DNA of 64,000 bases from a bacterium (GTDB lineage: Bacteria > Bacillota > Bacilli > Lactobacillales > Streptococcaceae), in contig CAJNBX010000005.1 in the NCBI GenBank assembly GCA_905221115.1, positions 69,544 through 133,543 on the forward strand. Reading direction: 5' to 3'. Positions 9,380 through 18,110 of this stretch are shown here, one piece after another; position 1 is the first letter of the stretch; every line of letters begins with the position of its first letter. Made by a program: the position numbers and the translations under genes. The notes beneath the pieces were generated by a model. It was given only the letters and a program-made list of their open reading frames with translations. It did no database searches and was not told the DNA's origin.

Positions 9380-10780
9380 ATGGATGCCAAATTAAGATAT
9401 AAGGTAAAGAAGATCAAGATTGTCTTTTTTGATATTGATGATACATTGAGAAATTCCAAGACAGGTTTTATTCCAGCTTCAATCCCAACTGTTTTTAAGC
9501 AATTACGTGAGAAAGGAATTTTGACAGGTATTGCTTCTGGACGGGGGATTTTTGGTGTCGTGCCAGAGATTCGTGAACTCAAACCTGATTTTTTTGTGAC
9601 CTTGAATGGTGCCTATATTGAAGATAAAAAAGGTCAGGTGATTTATCAACATCAGATCGAGAAGTCAGATGTTGAGGAGTATATCTCTTGGGCTAAGCAA
9701 GAAGGAATTGAGTATGGCTTGGTTGGGAGTCATGAAGCCAAGTTGTCGACTCGCACCGATATGATTAGTGAAGCTATCAATCCAATTTATCCCGACTTAG
9801 ATGTAGATCCAGATTTCCATGAAAAAGAAGACATCTATCAGATGTGGACTTTTGAAGATAAAGGAGATGACTTGCACTTGCCTGATAGTCTCTCAGACAA
9901 ACTTCGCATGGTTCGTTGGCATCAACATTCGTCTGATATTGTGCCGATTTCAGGCTCCAAAGCGACAGGTGTGGAAAAGGTTGTGGAACACCTTGGCTTG
10001 AAACCAGAGAACGTCATGGTTTTTGGAGATGGGCTGAATGACTTGGAACTCTTTGATTATGCTGGAATCAGCGTTGCTATGGGAATTTCTCATGATAAGA
10101 TCAAAGAAAAAGCAGATTATATTACAAAAATACTAGAAGAAGATGGCATTTTTGATGCCTTAGAAGGATTTGGTATGGTAGAAAAAGAATTGCATTTCCC
10201 ACAAGTAGACATTGAAACAGTAGAAGGTCCTATCGCGACTATTAAGACCAATCATGGAGACTTGCGTATCAAGCTTTTCCCTGAACATGCTCCTAAAACA
10301 GTGGCTAACTTTATAGCTCTTTCAAAAGATGGCTACTATGATGGAGTCATTTTCCATCGTATTATCAAGGATTTTATGATCCAAGGTGGAGATCCAACTG
10401 GAACTGGTATGGGTGGCGAGTCAATCTACGGTGAATCATTTGAGGATGAATTTTCAGAAGAACTTTACAATATCCGTGGTGCCCTTTCCATGGCTAATGC
10501 TGGTCCAAATACCAACGGCAGCCAATTCTTTATCGTGCAAAATCAACACCTGCCTTATTCTAAAAAAGAAATTGCTCGTGGTGGTTGGCCAGAACCGATT
10601 GCGGAAATCTATGCCAACCAAGGTGGGACACCTCACCTAGACCGCCGTCACACGGTTTTTGGACAGTTGGTGGATGAAGCATCTTACGCTGTTTTAGATG
10701 AAATTGCTGCTGTTGAGACAGGGGCTATGGACAAGCCAGTTGAAGATGTTGTGATTGAAACAATTGAAATCGAGGACTAA
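9380..10780 (+). CDS. Cof-type HAD phosphatase fused to cyclophilin-type peptidyl-prolyl isomerase
   Basis: 466 residues with two enzymes in one chain. Residues 1-265 form a Cof-type HAD hydrolase: DIDDT (18-22) supplies the nucleophile and acid/base Asp, and GDGLND (216-221) is motif IV. Residues 283-466 form a cyclophilin with FHRIIKDFMIQGG (325-337) and NTNGSQFFI. The expected activities are hydrolysis of small phosphorylated metabolites and cis-trans isomerisation of prolyl bonds. There is no signal peptide, so it is cytoplasmic. The same fusion is known from other streptococci. The S1-domain gene starts 1 nt after its stop codon, so the two are co-transcribed. Confidence 0.93.
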   Translation: MDAKLRYKVKKIKIVFFDIDDTLRNSKTGFIPASIPTVFKQLREKGILTGIASGRGIFGVVPEIRELKPDFFVTLNGAYIEDKKGQVIYQHQIEKSDVEEYISWAKQEGIEYGLVGSHEAKLSTRTDMISEAINPIYPDLDVDPDFHEKEDIYQMWTFEDKGDDLHLPDSLSDKLRMVRWHQHSSDIVPISGSKATGVEKVVEHLGLKPENVMVFGDGLNDLELFDYAGISVAMGISHDKIKEKADYITKILEEDGIFDALEGFGMVEKELHFPQVDIETVEGPIATIKTNHGDLRIKLFPEHAPKTVANFIALSKDGYYDGVIFHRIIKDFMIQGGDPTGTGMGGESIYGESFEDEFSEELYNIRGALSMANAGPNTNGSQFFIVQNQHLPYSKKEIARGGWPEPIAEIYANQGGTPHLDRRHTVFGQLVDEASYAVLDEIAAVETGAMDKPVEDVVIETIEIED

Positions 10781-10781
10781 G

Positions 10782-11144
10782 ATGAAAATCGGTGATAAGC
10801 TAAAGGGGCGTATTACAGGGATTCAGCCCTACGGTGCCTTTGTTGAACTAGAGACGGGTGATACGGGACTGATTCACATTTCAGAGATTCGAACAGGATT
10901 TATTGAAAATATTCATGAAGCCTTGAAAGTCGATGAAGAGGTTCAAGTTCAGGTAGTAGATTTGGATGAATTTACAGGGAAAGCCAGTCTTTCTATCCGT
11001 ACTTTGGAGGAAGAAAAGCACCAGTTTCCGAGACGGAGACGCTTTTCAAGCGACCGCTTTAACTACGGCTTTGCGCCCCTCAAAAGAATGATGCCAATTT
11101 GGACCAAGGAAGCTCTTCAACATTTGAAGAAGCAGAAGAATTAG
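10782..11144 (+). CDS. cvfD: S1-domain RNA-binding protein (CvfD / general stress protein 13 family)
   Basis: 120 residues from the ATG at 10782, which has GAGGA inside the preceding gene's 3' end as RBS. An upstream in-frame start at 10755 lies within the fusion gene and is less likely. Residues 1-75 are one S1 OB fold (GDKLKGRITGIQPYGAFVEL, then GLIHISEI). The tail is basic (PRRRRF), consistent with RNA binding. In streptococci this family (CvfD) is a pleiotropic post-transcriptional regulator; the symbol rests on family and context. Confidence 0.82.
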   Translation: MKIGDKLKGRITGIQPYGAFVELETGDTGLIHISEIRTGFIENIHEALKVDEEVQVQVVDLDEFTGKASLSIRTLEEEKHQFPRRRRFSSDRFNYGFAPLKRMMPIWTKEALQHLKKQKN

Positions 11145-11161
11145 TTAGAAATCTATATTCT

Positions 11162-11190
11162 TTGTAATGTTAATATAAATTTGCTATAAT
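11162..11190 (+). promoter_or_regulatory. Promoter giving a predicted leaderless methyltransferase mRNA
   Basis: -35 TTGTAA (11162-11167), 17-bp spacer, -10 TATAAT (11185-11190) with TG extension. Only 6 nt separate the -10 from the ATG (11197), so the expected start of transcription is the A of AUG. Confidence 0.8.
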
Positions 11191-11196
11191 AGGACC

Positions 11197-11946
11197 ATGG
11201 AAGAAGAACAATTATTAAAATCAGGGGAGCGCATTAACCAGCTCTTTTCGACAGATATCAAAATCATTCAAAATAGAGAGGTTTTTAGCTATTCGGTGGA
11301 TAGTGTTCTCTTGTCACGATTTCCACGTTTTCCTAAAAAGGGCTTGATAGTGGATTTCTGTGCTGGGAATGGAGCAGTGGGGCTTTTTGCTAGCACTCGT
11401 ACTCAGGCACAGATTTTGGCTGTTGAAATTCAGGAGCGTTTGGCGGATATGGCTGAACGCTCTGTCCGTTTGAATGGTTTGGAAGAGCAGATGAAGGTCA
11501 TCTGTGATGATTTGAAAAATATGCCTGCTCACATTCAGGGGAGTAAGGTGGATATGATTTTGTGTAATCCGCCCTATTTCAAGGTGGATCCTCATTCAAA
11601 CCTGAACGAGAGTGAACATTATCTCTTGGCTCGCCATGAAATCACGACCAATTTGCAGGAAATCTGTCGTAGTGCCCAGAGTATTCTCAAGTCTAATGGG
11701 CGTTTGGCTATGGTTCATCGGCCTGATCGACTTTTAGATATCTTGGATACGTTACAACGGCATAATCTAGCACCTAAGCGCCTGCAATTTGTCTATCCAA
11801 AAAAGGAAAAGGAAGCCAATATGCTCTTGATTGAGGCTATCAAGGATGGCTCAACAAGCGGTTTTAAGGTCTTGCCACCTCTCATTGTTCACAATGATGA
11901 TGGTTCTTATACGCCCGAACTCGAAGAGATTTATTATGGATCATAA
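11197..11946 (+). CDS. N6-adenine methyltransferase, TrmN6-like (tRNA1(Val) A37)
   Basis: 249 residues. The SAM-binding motif [12 protein letters not shown] (about residues 52-63) and the catalytic NPPY motif (in MILCNPPYF) mark an amino-methyltransferase of the YfiC/TrmN6 group, which methylates N6 of A37 in tRNA1(Val) in E. coli; the streptococcal substrate is inferred. No Shine-Dalgarno fits in the 6 nt between the -10 box and the ATG, so translation is probably leaderless. Its 3' end overlaps the GIY-YIG gene by 11 nt, a pairing common in Firmicutes and suggesting coupled translation. Confidence 0.87.
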   Translation: MEEEQLLKSGERINQLFSTDIKIIQNREVFSYSVDSVLLSRFPRFPKKGLIVDFCAGNGAVGLFASTRTQAQILAVEIQERLADMAERSVRLNGLEEQMKVICDDLKNMPAHIQGSKVDMILCNPPYFKVDPHSNLNESEHYLLARHEITTNLQEICRSAQSILKSNGRLAMVHRPDRLLDILDTLQRHNLAPKRLQFVYPKKEKEANMLLIEAIKDGSTSGFKVLPPLIVHNDDGSYTPELEEIYYGS

Positions 11947-12232
11947 GGCTTATATGTACGTGCTGGAGTGCCGTGACGGATCTTACTATACAGGCTATAC
12001 GACTGATGTGAGAAAACGCCTCGCTGTTCACAATAGTGGGAAGGGAGCCAAATATACACGAGCACGCTTGCCAGTTAAACTCATCTATGCTCAAGGTTTT
12101 GCCAGTAAGGAAGAAGCCATGTCAGCTGAAGCCCTTCTCAAGCGTAAGAAGAGGCCACAGAAGGAGCAATTTTTATCTGAAAATCAAGATAGAAATTTAC
12201 TCATACTCAATGAAAATCAAAGAGCAAACTAG
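11936..12232 (+). CDS. GIY-YIG domain protein (UPF0213 / YazA family)
   Basis: 98 residues from the ATG at 11936, inside the 3' end of the methyltransferase gene. The small stand-alone GIY-YIG fold is visible: [17 protein letters not shown] at the N-terminus, then [20 protein letters not shown]. Members are putative structure-specific nucleases of unknown role. The last residues (about LNENQRAN) and the TAG stop are encoded by the BOX element that begins at 12203, so the original C-terminus was replaced or extended by insertion of the repeat. Confidence 0.87.
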   Translation: MDHKAYMYVLECRDGSYYTGYTTDVRKRLAVHNSGKGAKYTRARLPVKLIYAQGFASKEEAMSAEALLKRKKRPQKEQFLSENQDRNLLILNENQRAN

Positions 12233-12306
12233 GAAGCTAGCCGTAGGCAGTACTTGAGTACGGCAAGGCGAAGCTGACGTGGTTTGAAGAGATTTTCGAA
12301 GAGTAT
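12203..12306 (-). repeat. BOX element, boxA-boxC form
   Basis: About 104 bp bounded by ATACTCAATGAAAATC and its partner GATTTTCGAAGAGTAT. boxC lies left and boxA right (minus-strand orientation), with the conserved GGCGAAGCTGACGTGG core of boxA. There is no boxB. The 5' 30 bp are coding for the GIY-YIG protein. Confidence 0.92.
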
Positions 12307-12326
12307 CAGTTATTTTGAAGAATTGT

Positions 12327-12356
12327 GAGGAGCCCTTTGACTCCTCTTACTTTTGT
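12327..12356 (+). terminator. Weak terminator before ppaC
   Basis: GAGGAG (12327-12332) pairs with CTCCTC (12341-12346) across an 8-nt loop, followed by TTACTTTTG. The T tract is imperfect. Confidence 0.5.
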
Positions 12357-12381
12357 CAAAAAGCGAAAAAAATGCTACAAT
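12353..12381 (+). promoter_or_regulatory. Promoter of ppaC
   Basis: -35 TTGTCA (12353-12358), 17-bp spacer, extended -10 TGcTACAAT (12373-12381). The ATG is 29 nt downstream of the -10. Confidence 0.75.
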
Positions 12382-12410
12382 AAAGAGAATAAACAAAATG
12401 AGGTATTATC

Positions 12411-13346
12411 ATGTCTAAGATTCTAGTATTTGGTCACCAAAATCCAGACTCAGATGCCATCGGGTCATCTGTAGCCTTTGCCTACCTTGCAAAAGAAGCC
12501 TACGGTTTGGATACGGAAGCTGTTGCCCTTGGAACTCCAAATGAAGAAACAGCCTTTGTCCTGAACTATTTTGGTGTGGAAGCACCGCGCGTTATCACTT
12601 CTGCTAAAGCAGAAGGCGCAGAGCAAGTTATCTTGACTGACCACAATGAATTCCAACAATCTGTATCAGATATCGCTGAAGTAGAAGTTTATGGTGTTGT
12701 GGACCACCACCGTGTTGCTAACTTTGAAACTGCAAGCCCACTTTACATGCGTTTGGAGCCAGTTGGGTCAGCTTCTTCAATCGTTTATCGTATGTTCAAA
12801 GAACATGGTGTAGCTGTGCCTAAAGAGATTGCTGGTTTGATGCTTTCAGGTTTGATTTCAGATACCCTTCTTTTGAAATCACCAACAACACACCCAACAG
12901 ATAAGGTCATTGCTCCTGAATTGGCTGAGTTGGCTGGTGTGAATTTGGAAGAATATGGCTTGGCTATGTTGAAAGCTGGTACCAACTTGGCTAGCAAATC
13001 TGCTGAAGAATTGATTGACATCGATGCTAAGACTTTTGAATTGAACGGAAATAATGTCCGTGTTGCTCAAGTAAACACAGTTGACATCGCTGAAGTCTTG
13101 GAACGCCAAGCAGAAATTGAAGCTGCAATGCAAGCTGCTAACGCAGCAAACGGCTACTCTGACTTTGTCTTGATGATTACAGATATCGTCAACTCAAACT
13201 CAGAAATCTTGGCTCTTGGTACCAATATGGGCAAAGTCGAAGCGGCTTTCAACTTCAAACTTGAAAACAATCATGCCTTCCTTGCTGGTGCTGTTTCACG
13301 TAAGAAACAAGTGGTACCTCAATTGACTGAAAGCTTTAATGCTTAA
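12411..13346 (+). CDS. ppaC: Manganese-dependent inorganic pyrophosphatase (family II)
   Basis: 311 residues, DHH superfamily. Metal ligands are visible in [14 protein letters not shown] (H9, D13, D15), DHN (77-79) and the DHH signature (98-100), and [10 protein letters not shown] near the C-terminus binds substrate. It hydrolyses pyrophosphate, driving nucleic-acid and protein synthesis. Length matches streptococcal PpaC. It has its own promoter and is cytoplasmic. Confidence 0.97.
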   Translation: MSKILVFGHQNPDSDAIGSSVAFAYLAKEAYGLDTEAVALGTPNEETAFVLNYFGVEAPRVITSAKAEGAEQVILTDHNEFQQSVSDIAEVEVYGVVDHHRVANFETASPLYMRLEPVGSASSIVYRMFKEHGVAVPKEIAGLMLSGLISDTLLLKSPTTHPTDKVIAPELAELAGVNLEEYGLAMLKAGTNLASKSAEELIDIDAKTFELNGNNVRVAQVNTVDIAEVLERQAEIEAAMQAANAANGYSDFVLMITDIVNSNSEILALGTNMGKVEAAFNFKLENNHAFLAGAVSRKKQVVPQLTESFNA

Positions 13347-13395
13347 GATTTTAGTTATCAATTCAAATTAGGAAAGGCTAGTTTGCCTTATATCG

Positions 13396-13419
13396 AAAGG
13401 AGTTTCGGCTCCTTTTTTT
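13396..13419 (+). terminator. Terminator of ppaC
   Basis: AAAGGAG (13396-13402) pairs with CTCCTTT across a 6-nt loop, followed by a T run. The next gene starts 14 nt later. Confidence 0.8.
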
Positions 13420-13432
13420 CTAGGAGTGAAGC

Positions 13433-13945
13433 ATGTTAGCAAATGGCGATTTGATTTTTGTGAGAGATGAGTCGGATATGGGGCAAGCCATCCTGACTTC
13501 CACAGGCAACTATAACCATGTTGCCATTTATTTGGATGGGATGATTTACCATACTAGTGGACAGAGTGGTGTTGTCTGTCAAGAACGAGCAGATTTCTTT
13601 AAGTCCAATCATTTGTACGACCTCTATGTTTACCCAGAAATGGATATCCAGTCTGTGAAGGAAAGAGCTGGCAAACATCTGGGAGCACCCTACAATGCTT
13701 CTTTCTATCCAGATGGAGCTGGTTTTTACTGTCCCCAGTACATGGCAGAAATCCTCCCCATTTTTGAAACTATTCCCATGAAATTTGGAGATGGGGAGCA
13801 GGAGATTAGTGATTTTTGGAGAGAGTATTATAGAGAACTAGGTTTGCCTGTTCCTCTGAACCAAGCTGGGACCAATCCTAGTCAGTTGGCAACATCGCCT
13901 CTGTTAGAATGTAAAGAAAGGAATCTTCATGATTCAGATTTTTAA
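13433..13945 (+). CDS. YiiX/YebB-like NlpC/P60-superfamily putative hydrolase
   Basis: 170 residues. The order of conserved residues (GDLIFVRD at the N-terminus, YNHVAIYLDG with the His, and a later FYCPQYMAEIL containing Cys) fits the circularly permuted papain-like YiiX/LRAT group, which hydrolyses peptide, amide or thioester bonds. There is no signal peptide, so it is probably cytoplasmic; the substrate is unknown. The start overlaps no other gene and has GGAG upstream. The 3' end overlaps the next gene by 17 nt, indicating coupled expression. Confidence 0.75.
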   Translation: MLANGDLIFVRDESDMGQAILTSTGNYNHVAIYLDGMIYHTSGQSGVVCQERADFFKSNHLYDLYVYPEMDIQSVKERAGKHLGAPYNASFYPDGAGFYCPQYMAEILPIFETIPMKFGDGEQEISDFWREYYRELGLPVPLNQAGTNPSQLATSPLLECKERNLHDSDF

Positions 13946-14579
13946 TCCATCTCGTTTGACGAGACAGCCATTTTTTAGAGAATTGATCCGCTATCTGGAC
14001 CAGCATGAGGATGTTATTTTGCGAGAAATTAAGGCTCAATTTCCAGATGTTGCAGTTGATAAACTCATGGAAGAGTATATAAAGGCAGGTTTGATTCTAC
14101 GAGAAAATAAGCGCTATCACCTCAATCTTCCTATGCTTGAATCACTTGATGGTCTCGAACTGGATCAAGAGATTTTTGTCAAAGAAGATAGTCCGACCTA
14201 TCAAGCCTTGTTAGAGCAGAGTTTTGAGACGGAATTACGAAATCAAACCAATGCAGCTATTTTAGTTGAAAAAACAGATTTTGCGCGCACTAAAATGACC
14301 CTTTCCAATTATTTCTACAAGGTCAAACATCAGTATCCTTTGACAGAAAAACAGCAGGAACTCTATGACATTTTGGGAGATGTCAATCCTGAGTATGCCC
14401 TCAAGTATATGACGACTTTTTTGTTGAAATTTCTCAAAAAAGACCAGCTTATGCAGAAACGCCGTGATATCTTTGTGGACAGTTTAGTTGTCCTAGGTTA
14501 TATTGTTCAAAATGAAGATGGAAAGTATGAGTTGGCTATCGATTTTGATAAGGAAAGATTAACTTTCTACTTGGCGTGA
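13929..14579 (+). CDS. DUF1803 family protein of unknown function
   Basis: 216 residues that look like the streptococcal DUF1803 family. The first 60 residues (FNPSRLTRQPFFRELIRYLDQHEDVILREIKAQFPDV split by turns) read as helices reminiscent of a winged-helix/replication-initiator-like domain, followed by charged helical sequence. There is no signal peptide or membrane segment. It is translationally coupled to the upstream YiiX-like gene (17-nt overlap; RBS GAAAGGAA). The function is unknown; co-expression with a permuted papain-like enzyme is the only clue. Confidence 0.75.
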   Translation: MIQIFNPSRLTRQPFFRELIRYLDQHEDVILREIKAQFPDVAVDKLMEEYIKAGLILRENKRYHLNLPMLESLDGLELDQEIFVKEDSPTYQALLEQSFETELRNQTNAAILVEKTDFARTKMTLSNYFYKVKHQYPLTEKQQELYDILGDVNPEYALKYMTTFLLKFLKKDQLMQKRRDIFVDSLVVLGYIVQNEDGKYELAIDFDKERLTFYLA

Positions 14580-14602
14580 TTTCTTGTTTCTGAGCACATT
14601 GT

Positions 14603-14651
14603 TTGACTTTCCTTAGTATTCGGTATAAACTATATGTAACCGGTAACACAT
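14603..14651 (+). promoter_or_regulatory. Promoter and candidate operator of the CsbD-like gene
   Basis: -35 TTGACT (14603-14608) and -10 TAAACT (14626-14631, 17-bp spacer) or TATAAA (14624-14629). Overlapping the expected start of transcription is an imperfect palindrome centred on ACCGGT (14632-14651, TATGT...ACATA arms), which may bind a regulator. Confidence 0.5.
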
Positions 14652-14679
14652 ATCGGAATAAACTAAAGGAGACAATCAT

Positions 14680-14871
14680 ATGTCACTTGAAAACAAATTG
14701 GAACAAGCAACAGGCGCTATCAAAGAAGGATTTGGTAAAGTTACTGGGGATAGCAAGACAGAACTTGAAGGAGCTGTTGAAAAGACAGTTGCTAAGGCAA
14801 AAGAAGTTGTTGAAGACGCTAAAGGTGCTGTAGAAGGTGCCGTTGAAGGCTTGAAAAACGCTTTTAAATAA
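14680..14871 (+). CDS. CsbD family stress-response protein
   Basis: 63 residues, Ala/Glu/Lys-rich and helical, with the CsbD pattern [22 protein letters not shown] near the start and an acidic/basic amphipathic tail ([18 protein letters not shown]). CsbD proteins are abundant, poorly understood general-stress proteins (sigma-B-controlled in Bacillus; streptococci lack sigma B). It is a monocistronic unit with RBS AAAGGAG, its own promoter and a terminator. Confidence 0.9.
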   Translation: MSLENKLEQATGAIKEGFGKVTGDSKTELEGAVEKTVAKAKEVVEDAKGAVEGAVEGLKNAFK

Positions 14872-14880
14872 AGATAGAAA

Positions 14881-14911
14881 AAATCAAGGGTTTCATTTCC
14901 CTTGATTTTTT
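14881..14911 (+). terminator. Terminator of the CsbD-like gene (also faces murE)
   Basis: AAATCAAGGG (14881-14890) pairs with CCCTTGATTT (14899-14908), followed by T's. murE converges from the right and ends at 14920, so the hairpin may work in both directions. Confidence 0.85.
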
Positions 14912-14919
14912 TACGATCC

Positions 14920-16365
14920 TTATAAATAATTTTCTGCTACGGCGGCATCTCCAGGATAGGCTTCTTTTTTTCCTTGAACGATTTGGTAGCAATCGGCTCC
15001 CTTACCAGCAATAATAACTGCATCTAATTCGTGATTTGTGATAGCCATAGCTGCCTTAATGGTTTCTTGGCGATCCGCAATTTTTTTAACAGGATGATTG
15101 ATGTAGCTACTAATTTCATCTGCAATGGCCATTGGGTCCTCATAGTTGGGGTCATCAGCAGTCAAAAAGACTTGGATCTCAGGGTGTTGATTGAGGAGGA
15201 GGCCAAAGTCCTTACGACGACTTTCTCCCTTGTTTCCTGTCGAACCCAGAACCAGAGCAATCTTTCCAGTTTGATGAGTTTCAACCACATTGATGAGTTT
15301 TTTCAGACTATCCCCATTGTGGGCATAGTCGATGAAGACCTTGGCTCCATTTTTCTGAGTAAGGACTTCCATACGACCAGGAACGCGGGTTGCAGCAATT
15401 CCTTTTTTGATGTCCTCAAGACTAGCTCCGAGACGAAGACAAGCAAGTCCAGCAGCAACGGCATTTTCTTGGTTGAAGTGTCCAATCAGTTGAATATCAT
15501 AGTCTCCAACTAACTTTCCACTAGCTGAAAAACTAAAGGCTTTGGAATTCTCGATTTGGTTGCTCGATTGGCTACCATAGAAATCATGGTCTTGATCTGC
15601 CACTTGTTCTTTTAAGACAGAAAAGTGGTCCATGTCACTATTAATGATGACTGCTCGGCTATTTTCCATCAAGAGACGCTTGTGGTAGAAGTAGTCTTCA
15701 AAGCTAGGGTGTTCAATCGGGCCGATATGGTCTGGGCTGATATTGAGGAAAACTCCCACATCAAATGTTAGACCATAGACACGTTTGACCAGATAGGCTT
15801 GACTGGAGACTTCCATGATGAGGTGGGTACGGTCATTTTGTACAGCTTGATGCATCATATCAAAGAGGTCAATACTCTCAGGAGTTGTCAATGCAGACTT
15901 AAAGAAAGTCTTGCCATCTAGAGTTGTGTTCATGGTCGACAACATTGCAGGGCGATGCCCTTGAGATAAAATGTTATAGGCGAAATAGGCTGCTGTTGTC
16001 TTACCCTTAGTACCAGTAAAGGCAAGGAGTTTGAGTTTTTTCTGTGGATTGCCATAAAACTCCATGGCAATCAAACTCATGGCTTTCTTGATATCGCTGA
16101 CAATAATGGCAGGAATACCGACCTCATAATCTTTTTCAGCCACATACCAACCGAGTCCTTGAGAGATTGCTGAAAGAAGAAATTCCTTCTTAAAGGCAGC
16201 ACCCTTGACGAAAAAGAGGCTCTTTTCTTTAGCCTTGCGACTGTCATAGCAGATGGTGTTAAACACGACATGGCTGTAGTTGTAGTGATAATGTCCTTGG
16301 TCGATAATCTCACGGAAGAGACCATCTTTCTTTAATATATCTAATACGGTTTCAATCTTTATCAT
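14920..16365 (-). CDS. murE: UDP-N-acetylmuramoyl-tripeptide synthetase, L-lysine-adding MurE
   Basis: 481 residues. The Mur-ligase ATP loop TGTKGKTT ends at residue 124. The amino-acid-selecting motif is DDPNYEDP (404-411) rather than the DNPR of diaminopimelate-adding enzymes, consistent with L-Lys at position 3 of streptococcal peptidoglycan. It adds L-lysine to UDP-MurNAc-L-Ala-D-Glu in the cytoplasm. Divergent from murJ. The ATG lies 7 nt after a TACAAT box, leaving no room for a Shine-Dalgarno, so the mRNA is predicted to be leaderless. Confidence 0.96.
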   Translation of the reverse strand: MIKIETVLDILKKDGLFREIIDQGHYHYNYSHVVFNTICYDSRKAKEKSLFFVKGAAFKKEFLLSAISQGLGWYVAEKDYEVGIPAIIVSDIKKAMSLIAMEFYGNPQKKLKLLAFTGTKGKTTAAYFAYNILSQGHRPAMLSTMNTTLDGKTFFKSALTTPESIDLFDMMHQAVQNDRTHLIMEVSSQAYLVKRVYGLTFDVGVFLNISPDHIGPIEHPSFEDYFYHKRLLMENSRAVIINSDMDHFSVLKEQVADQDHDFYGSQSSNQIENSKAFSFSASGKLVGDYDIQLIGHFNQENAVAAGLACLRLGASLEDIKKGIAATRVPGRMEVLTQKNGAKVFIDYAHNGDSLKKLINVVETHQTGKIALVLGSTGNKGESRRKDFGLLLNQHPEIQVFLTADDPNYEDPMAIADEISSYINHPVKKIADRQETIKAAMAITNHELDAVIIAGKGADCYQIVQGKKEAYPGDAAVAENYL

Positions 16366-16372
16366 ACTTTCT

Positions 16373-16401
16373 ATTGTAAACCGAAAGTCGCAAATTTACA
16401 A
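16373..16401 (-). promoter_or_regulatory. Promoter of murE (predicted leaderless)
   Basis: On the minus strand, TTGTAA (16401-16396), 17 bp, TACAAT (16378-16373), then 7 nt to the ATG. Its -35 overlaps the -35 of the divergent murJ promoter. Confidence 0.75.
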
Positions 16402-16423
16402 GTAACAAGGAAAAGTTTATAAT
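16395..16423 (+). promoter_or_regulatory. Promoter of murJ
   Basis: TTTACA (16395-16400), 17 bp, TATAAT (16418-16423). The -35 shares five bases with the opposing murE -35, so the two promoters should compete for RNA polymerase. Confidence 0.75.
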
Positions 16424-16470
16424 GGAAGATAAGGAGTTTTTCCTAGTTATCAAAATTGAATGAGGAATCT

Positions 16471-18093
16471 ATGTCGCACGAAAACAATCACCAGCAGGCC
16501 CAGATGTTACGGGGGACTGCTTGGTTAACGGCTAGTAACTTTATCAGTCGCCTGCTTGGGGCCATCTATATTATCCCTTGGTACATCTGGATGGGGTCTT
16601 ATGCGGCTACGGCCAATGGTCTCTTTACCATGGGTTATAATATCTATGCCTGGTTCTTGCTGGTTTCAACAGCAGGTATTCCAGTTGCGGTGGCCAAGCA
16701 AGTTGCCAAGTATAATACCATGCGAGAAGAGGAGCATAGCTTTGCCCTGATTAGAAGCTTTTTAGGCTTTATGACAGGACTAGGCCTCATTTTTGCTTTA
16801 GTCTTGTATGTCTTTGCTCCTTGGCTAGCAGACTTGTCTGGCGTGGGCAAAGACTTGATACCTATCATGCAAAGCTTGGCTTGGGGAGTCTTGATTTTCC
16901 CATCTATGAGTGTTATCCGAGGATTTTTCCAAGGGATGAATAACCTGAAGCCTTATGCCATGAGCCAAATCGCTGAGCAGGTCATTCGTGTTATCTGGAT
17001 GCTTCTAGCAACCTTTATCATTATGAAGTTCGGTTCAGGAGATTACCTAGCAGCCGTTACCCAATCGACCTTTGCGGCCTTTGTCGGTATGGTAGCCAGT
17101 TTTGCAGTTTTGATTTATTTCCTTGCTCAAGAAGGGTTACTCAAAAGAGTATTTGAAACAGGGGATAAGATTAACAGCAAGCGTCTCTTGATCGATACCA
17201 TTAAGGAAGCCATTCCTTTTATCTTGACAGGGTCTGCCATCCAGCTCTTCCAGATTCTGGATCAGATGACCTTTATCAATAGTATGAGCTGGTTTACCAA
17301 CTACAGCAACGAGGACTTGGTTGTCATGTTTTCTTATTTCTCAGCCAATCCTAATAAAATCACGATGATTTTGATTTCTGTTGGGGTTTCAATTGGGGGT
17401 GTCGGTTTACCACTTTTGACTGAAAACTATGTCAAGGGGGACTTGAAGGCAGCTTCTCGTCTCGTTCAGGACAGTATTACCATGCTTTTTGTATTCCTGC
17501 TACCAGCAACGGTTGGAGTGATTATGGTAGGAGAACCTCTTTATACAGTCTTTTATGGCAAGCCAGATAGTTTGGCCATGGGCTTGTTTGTCTTTGCAGT
17601 TTTGCAGTCTACTATTTTAGGCTTGTACATGGTCTTGTCTCCAATGCTTCAGGCCATGTTCCGCAACCGCAAGGCAGTTCTCTATTTTATCTATGGTTCC
17701 ATTGCCAAGCTGGTCTTGCAAATACCTACCATCGCCCTCTTCCACAGTTATGGTCCTTTGATTTCCACAACCATTGGGCTCATCATTCCTAACGTCTTGA
17801 TGTATCGGGATATTTGTCAAGTAACTGGTGTCAAGCGCAAGGTGATTTTGAAGCGAACCATTTTAATCAGTTTGTTGACACTTGTTATGTTCATCGGTGT
17901 AGGTGCCATCCAGTGGATTTTAGGATTTGTCTTCCAACCAAGTGGACGTTTGTGGAGCTTCCTTTATGTTGCTCTTGTTGGTGCCATGGGTGGAGGAGTA
18001 TATGGGGTCATGAGTCTCCGTACTCGTTTATTGGATAAGGTGATTGGAAAAGCTCAAGCAGATCGCCTGCGAGCAAAATTAAAAATTTCTTAA
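16471..18093 (+). CDS. murJ: MurJ/YtgP-type lipid II flippase (MVF/MOP superfamily)
   Basis: 540 residues from the ATG at 16471 (GAGG RBS 5-6 nt upstream; an in-frame TTG at 16456 is less likely). About 14 hydrophobic segments run the length of the protein. The MOP-flippase N-terminal signature (RGTAWLTASNFISRLLGAIY) and a conserved FRGFFQG-like segment (VIRGFFQGMNN) are present. YtgP-type proteins flip lipid-linked peptidoglycan precursor across the membrane. Being divergent from murE supports this role, though polysaccharide-export flippases share the fold. Confidence 0.88.
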   Translation: MSHENNHQQAQMLRGTAWLTASNFISRLLGAIYIIPWYIWMGSYAATANGLFTMGYNIYAWFLLVSTAGIPVAVAKQVAKYNTMREEEHSFALIRSFLGFMTGLGLIFALVLYVFAPWLADLSGVGKDLIPIMQSLAWGVLIFPSMSVIRGFFQGMNNLKPYAMSQIAEQVIRVIWMLLATFIIMKFGSGDYLAAVTQSTFAAFVGMVASFAVLIYFLAQEGLLKRVFETGDKINSKRLLIDTIKEAIPFILTGSAIQLFQILDQMTFINSMSWFTNYSNEDLVVMFSYFSANPNKITMILISVGVSIGGVGLPLLTENYVKGDLKAASRLVQDSITMLFVFLLPATVGVIMVGEPLYTVFYGKPDSLAMGLFVFAVLQSTILGLYMVLSPMLQAMFRNRKAVLYFIYGSIAKLVLQIPTIALFHSYGPLISTTIGLIIPNVLMYRDICQVTGVKRKVILKRTILISLLTLVMFIGVGAIQWILGFVFQPSGRLWSFLYVALVGAMGGGVYGVMSLRTRLLDKVIGKAQADRLRAKLKIS

Positions 18094-18110
18094 AAAATAA
18101 TTTATAAATA

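Noticed and set aside
12203..12306. Element considered as a RUP repeat rather than BOX
   Set aside because: The boxA core used by the BOX-PCR primer and the A/B/C module structure (complete at 21204-21355) identify it as BOX.
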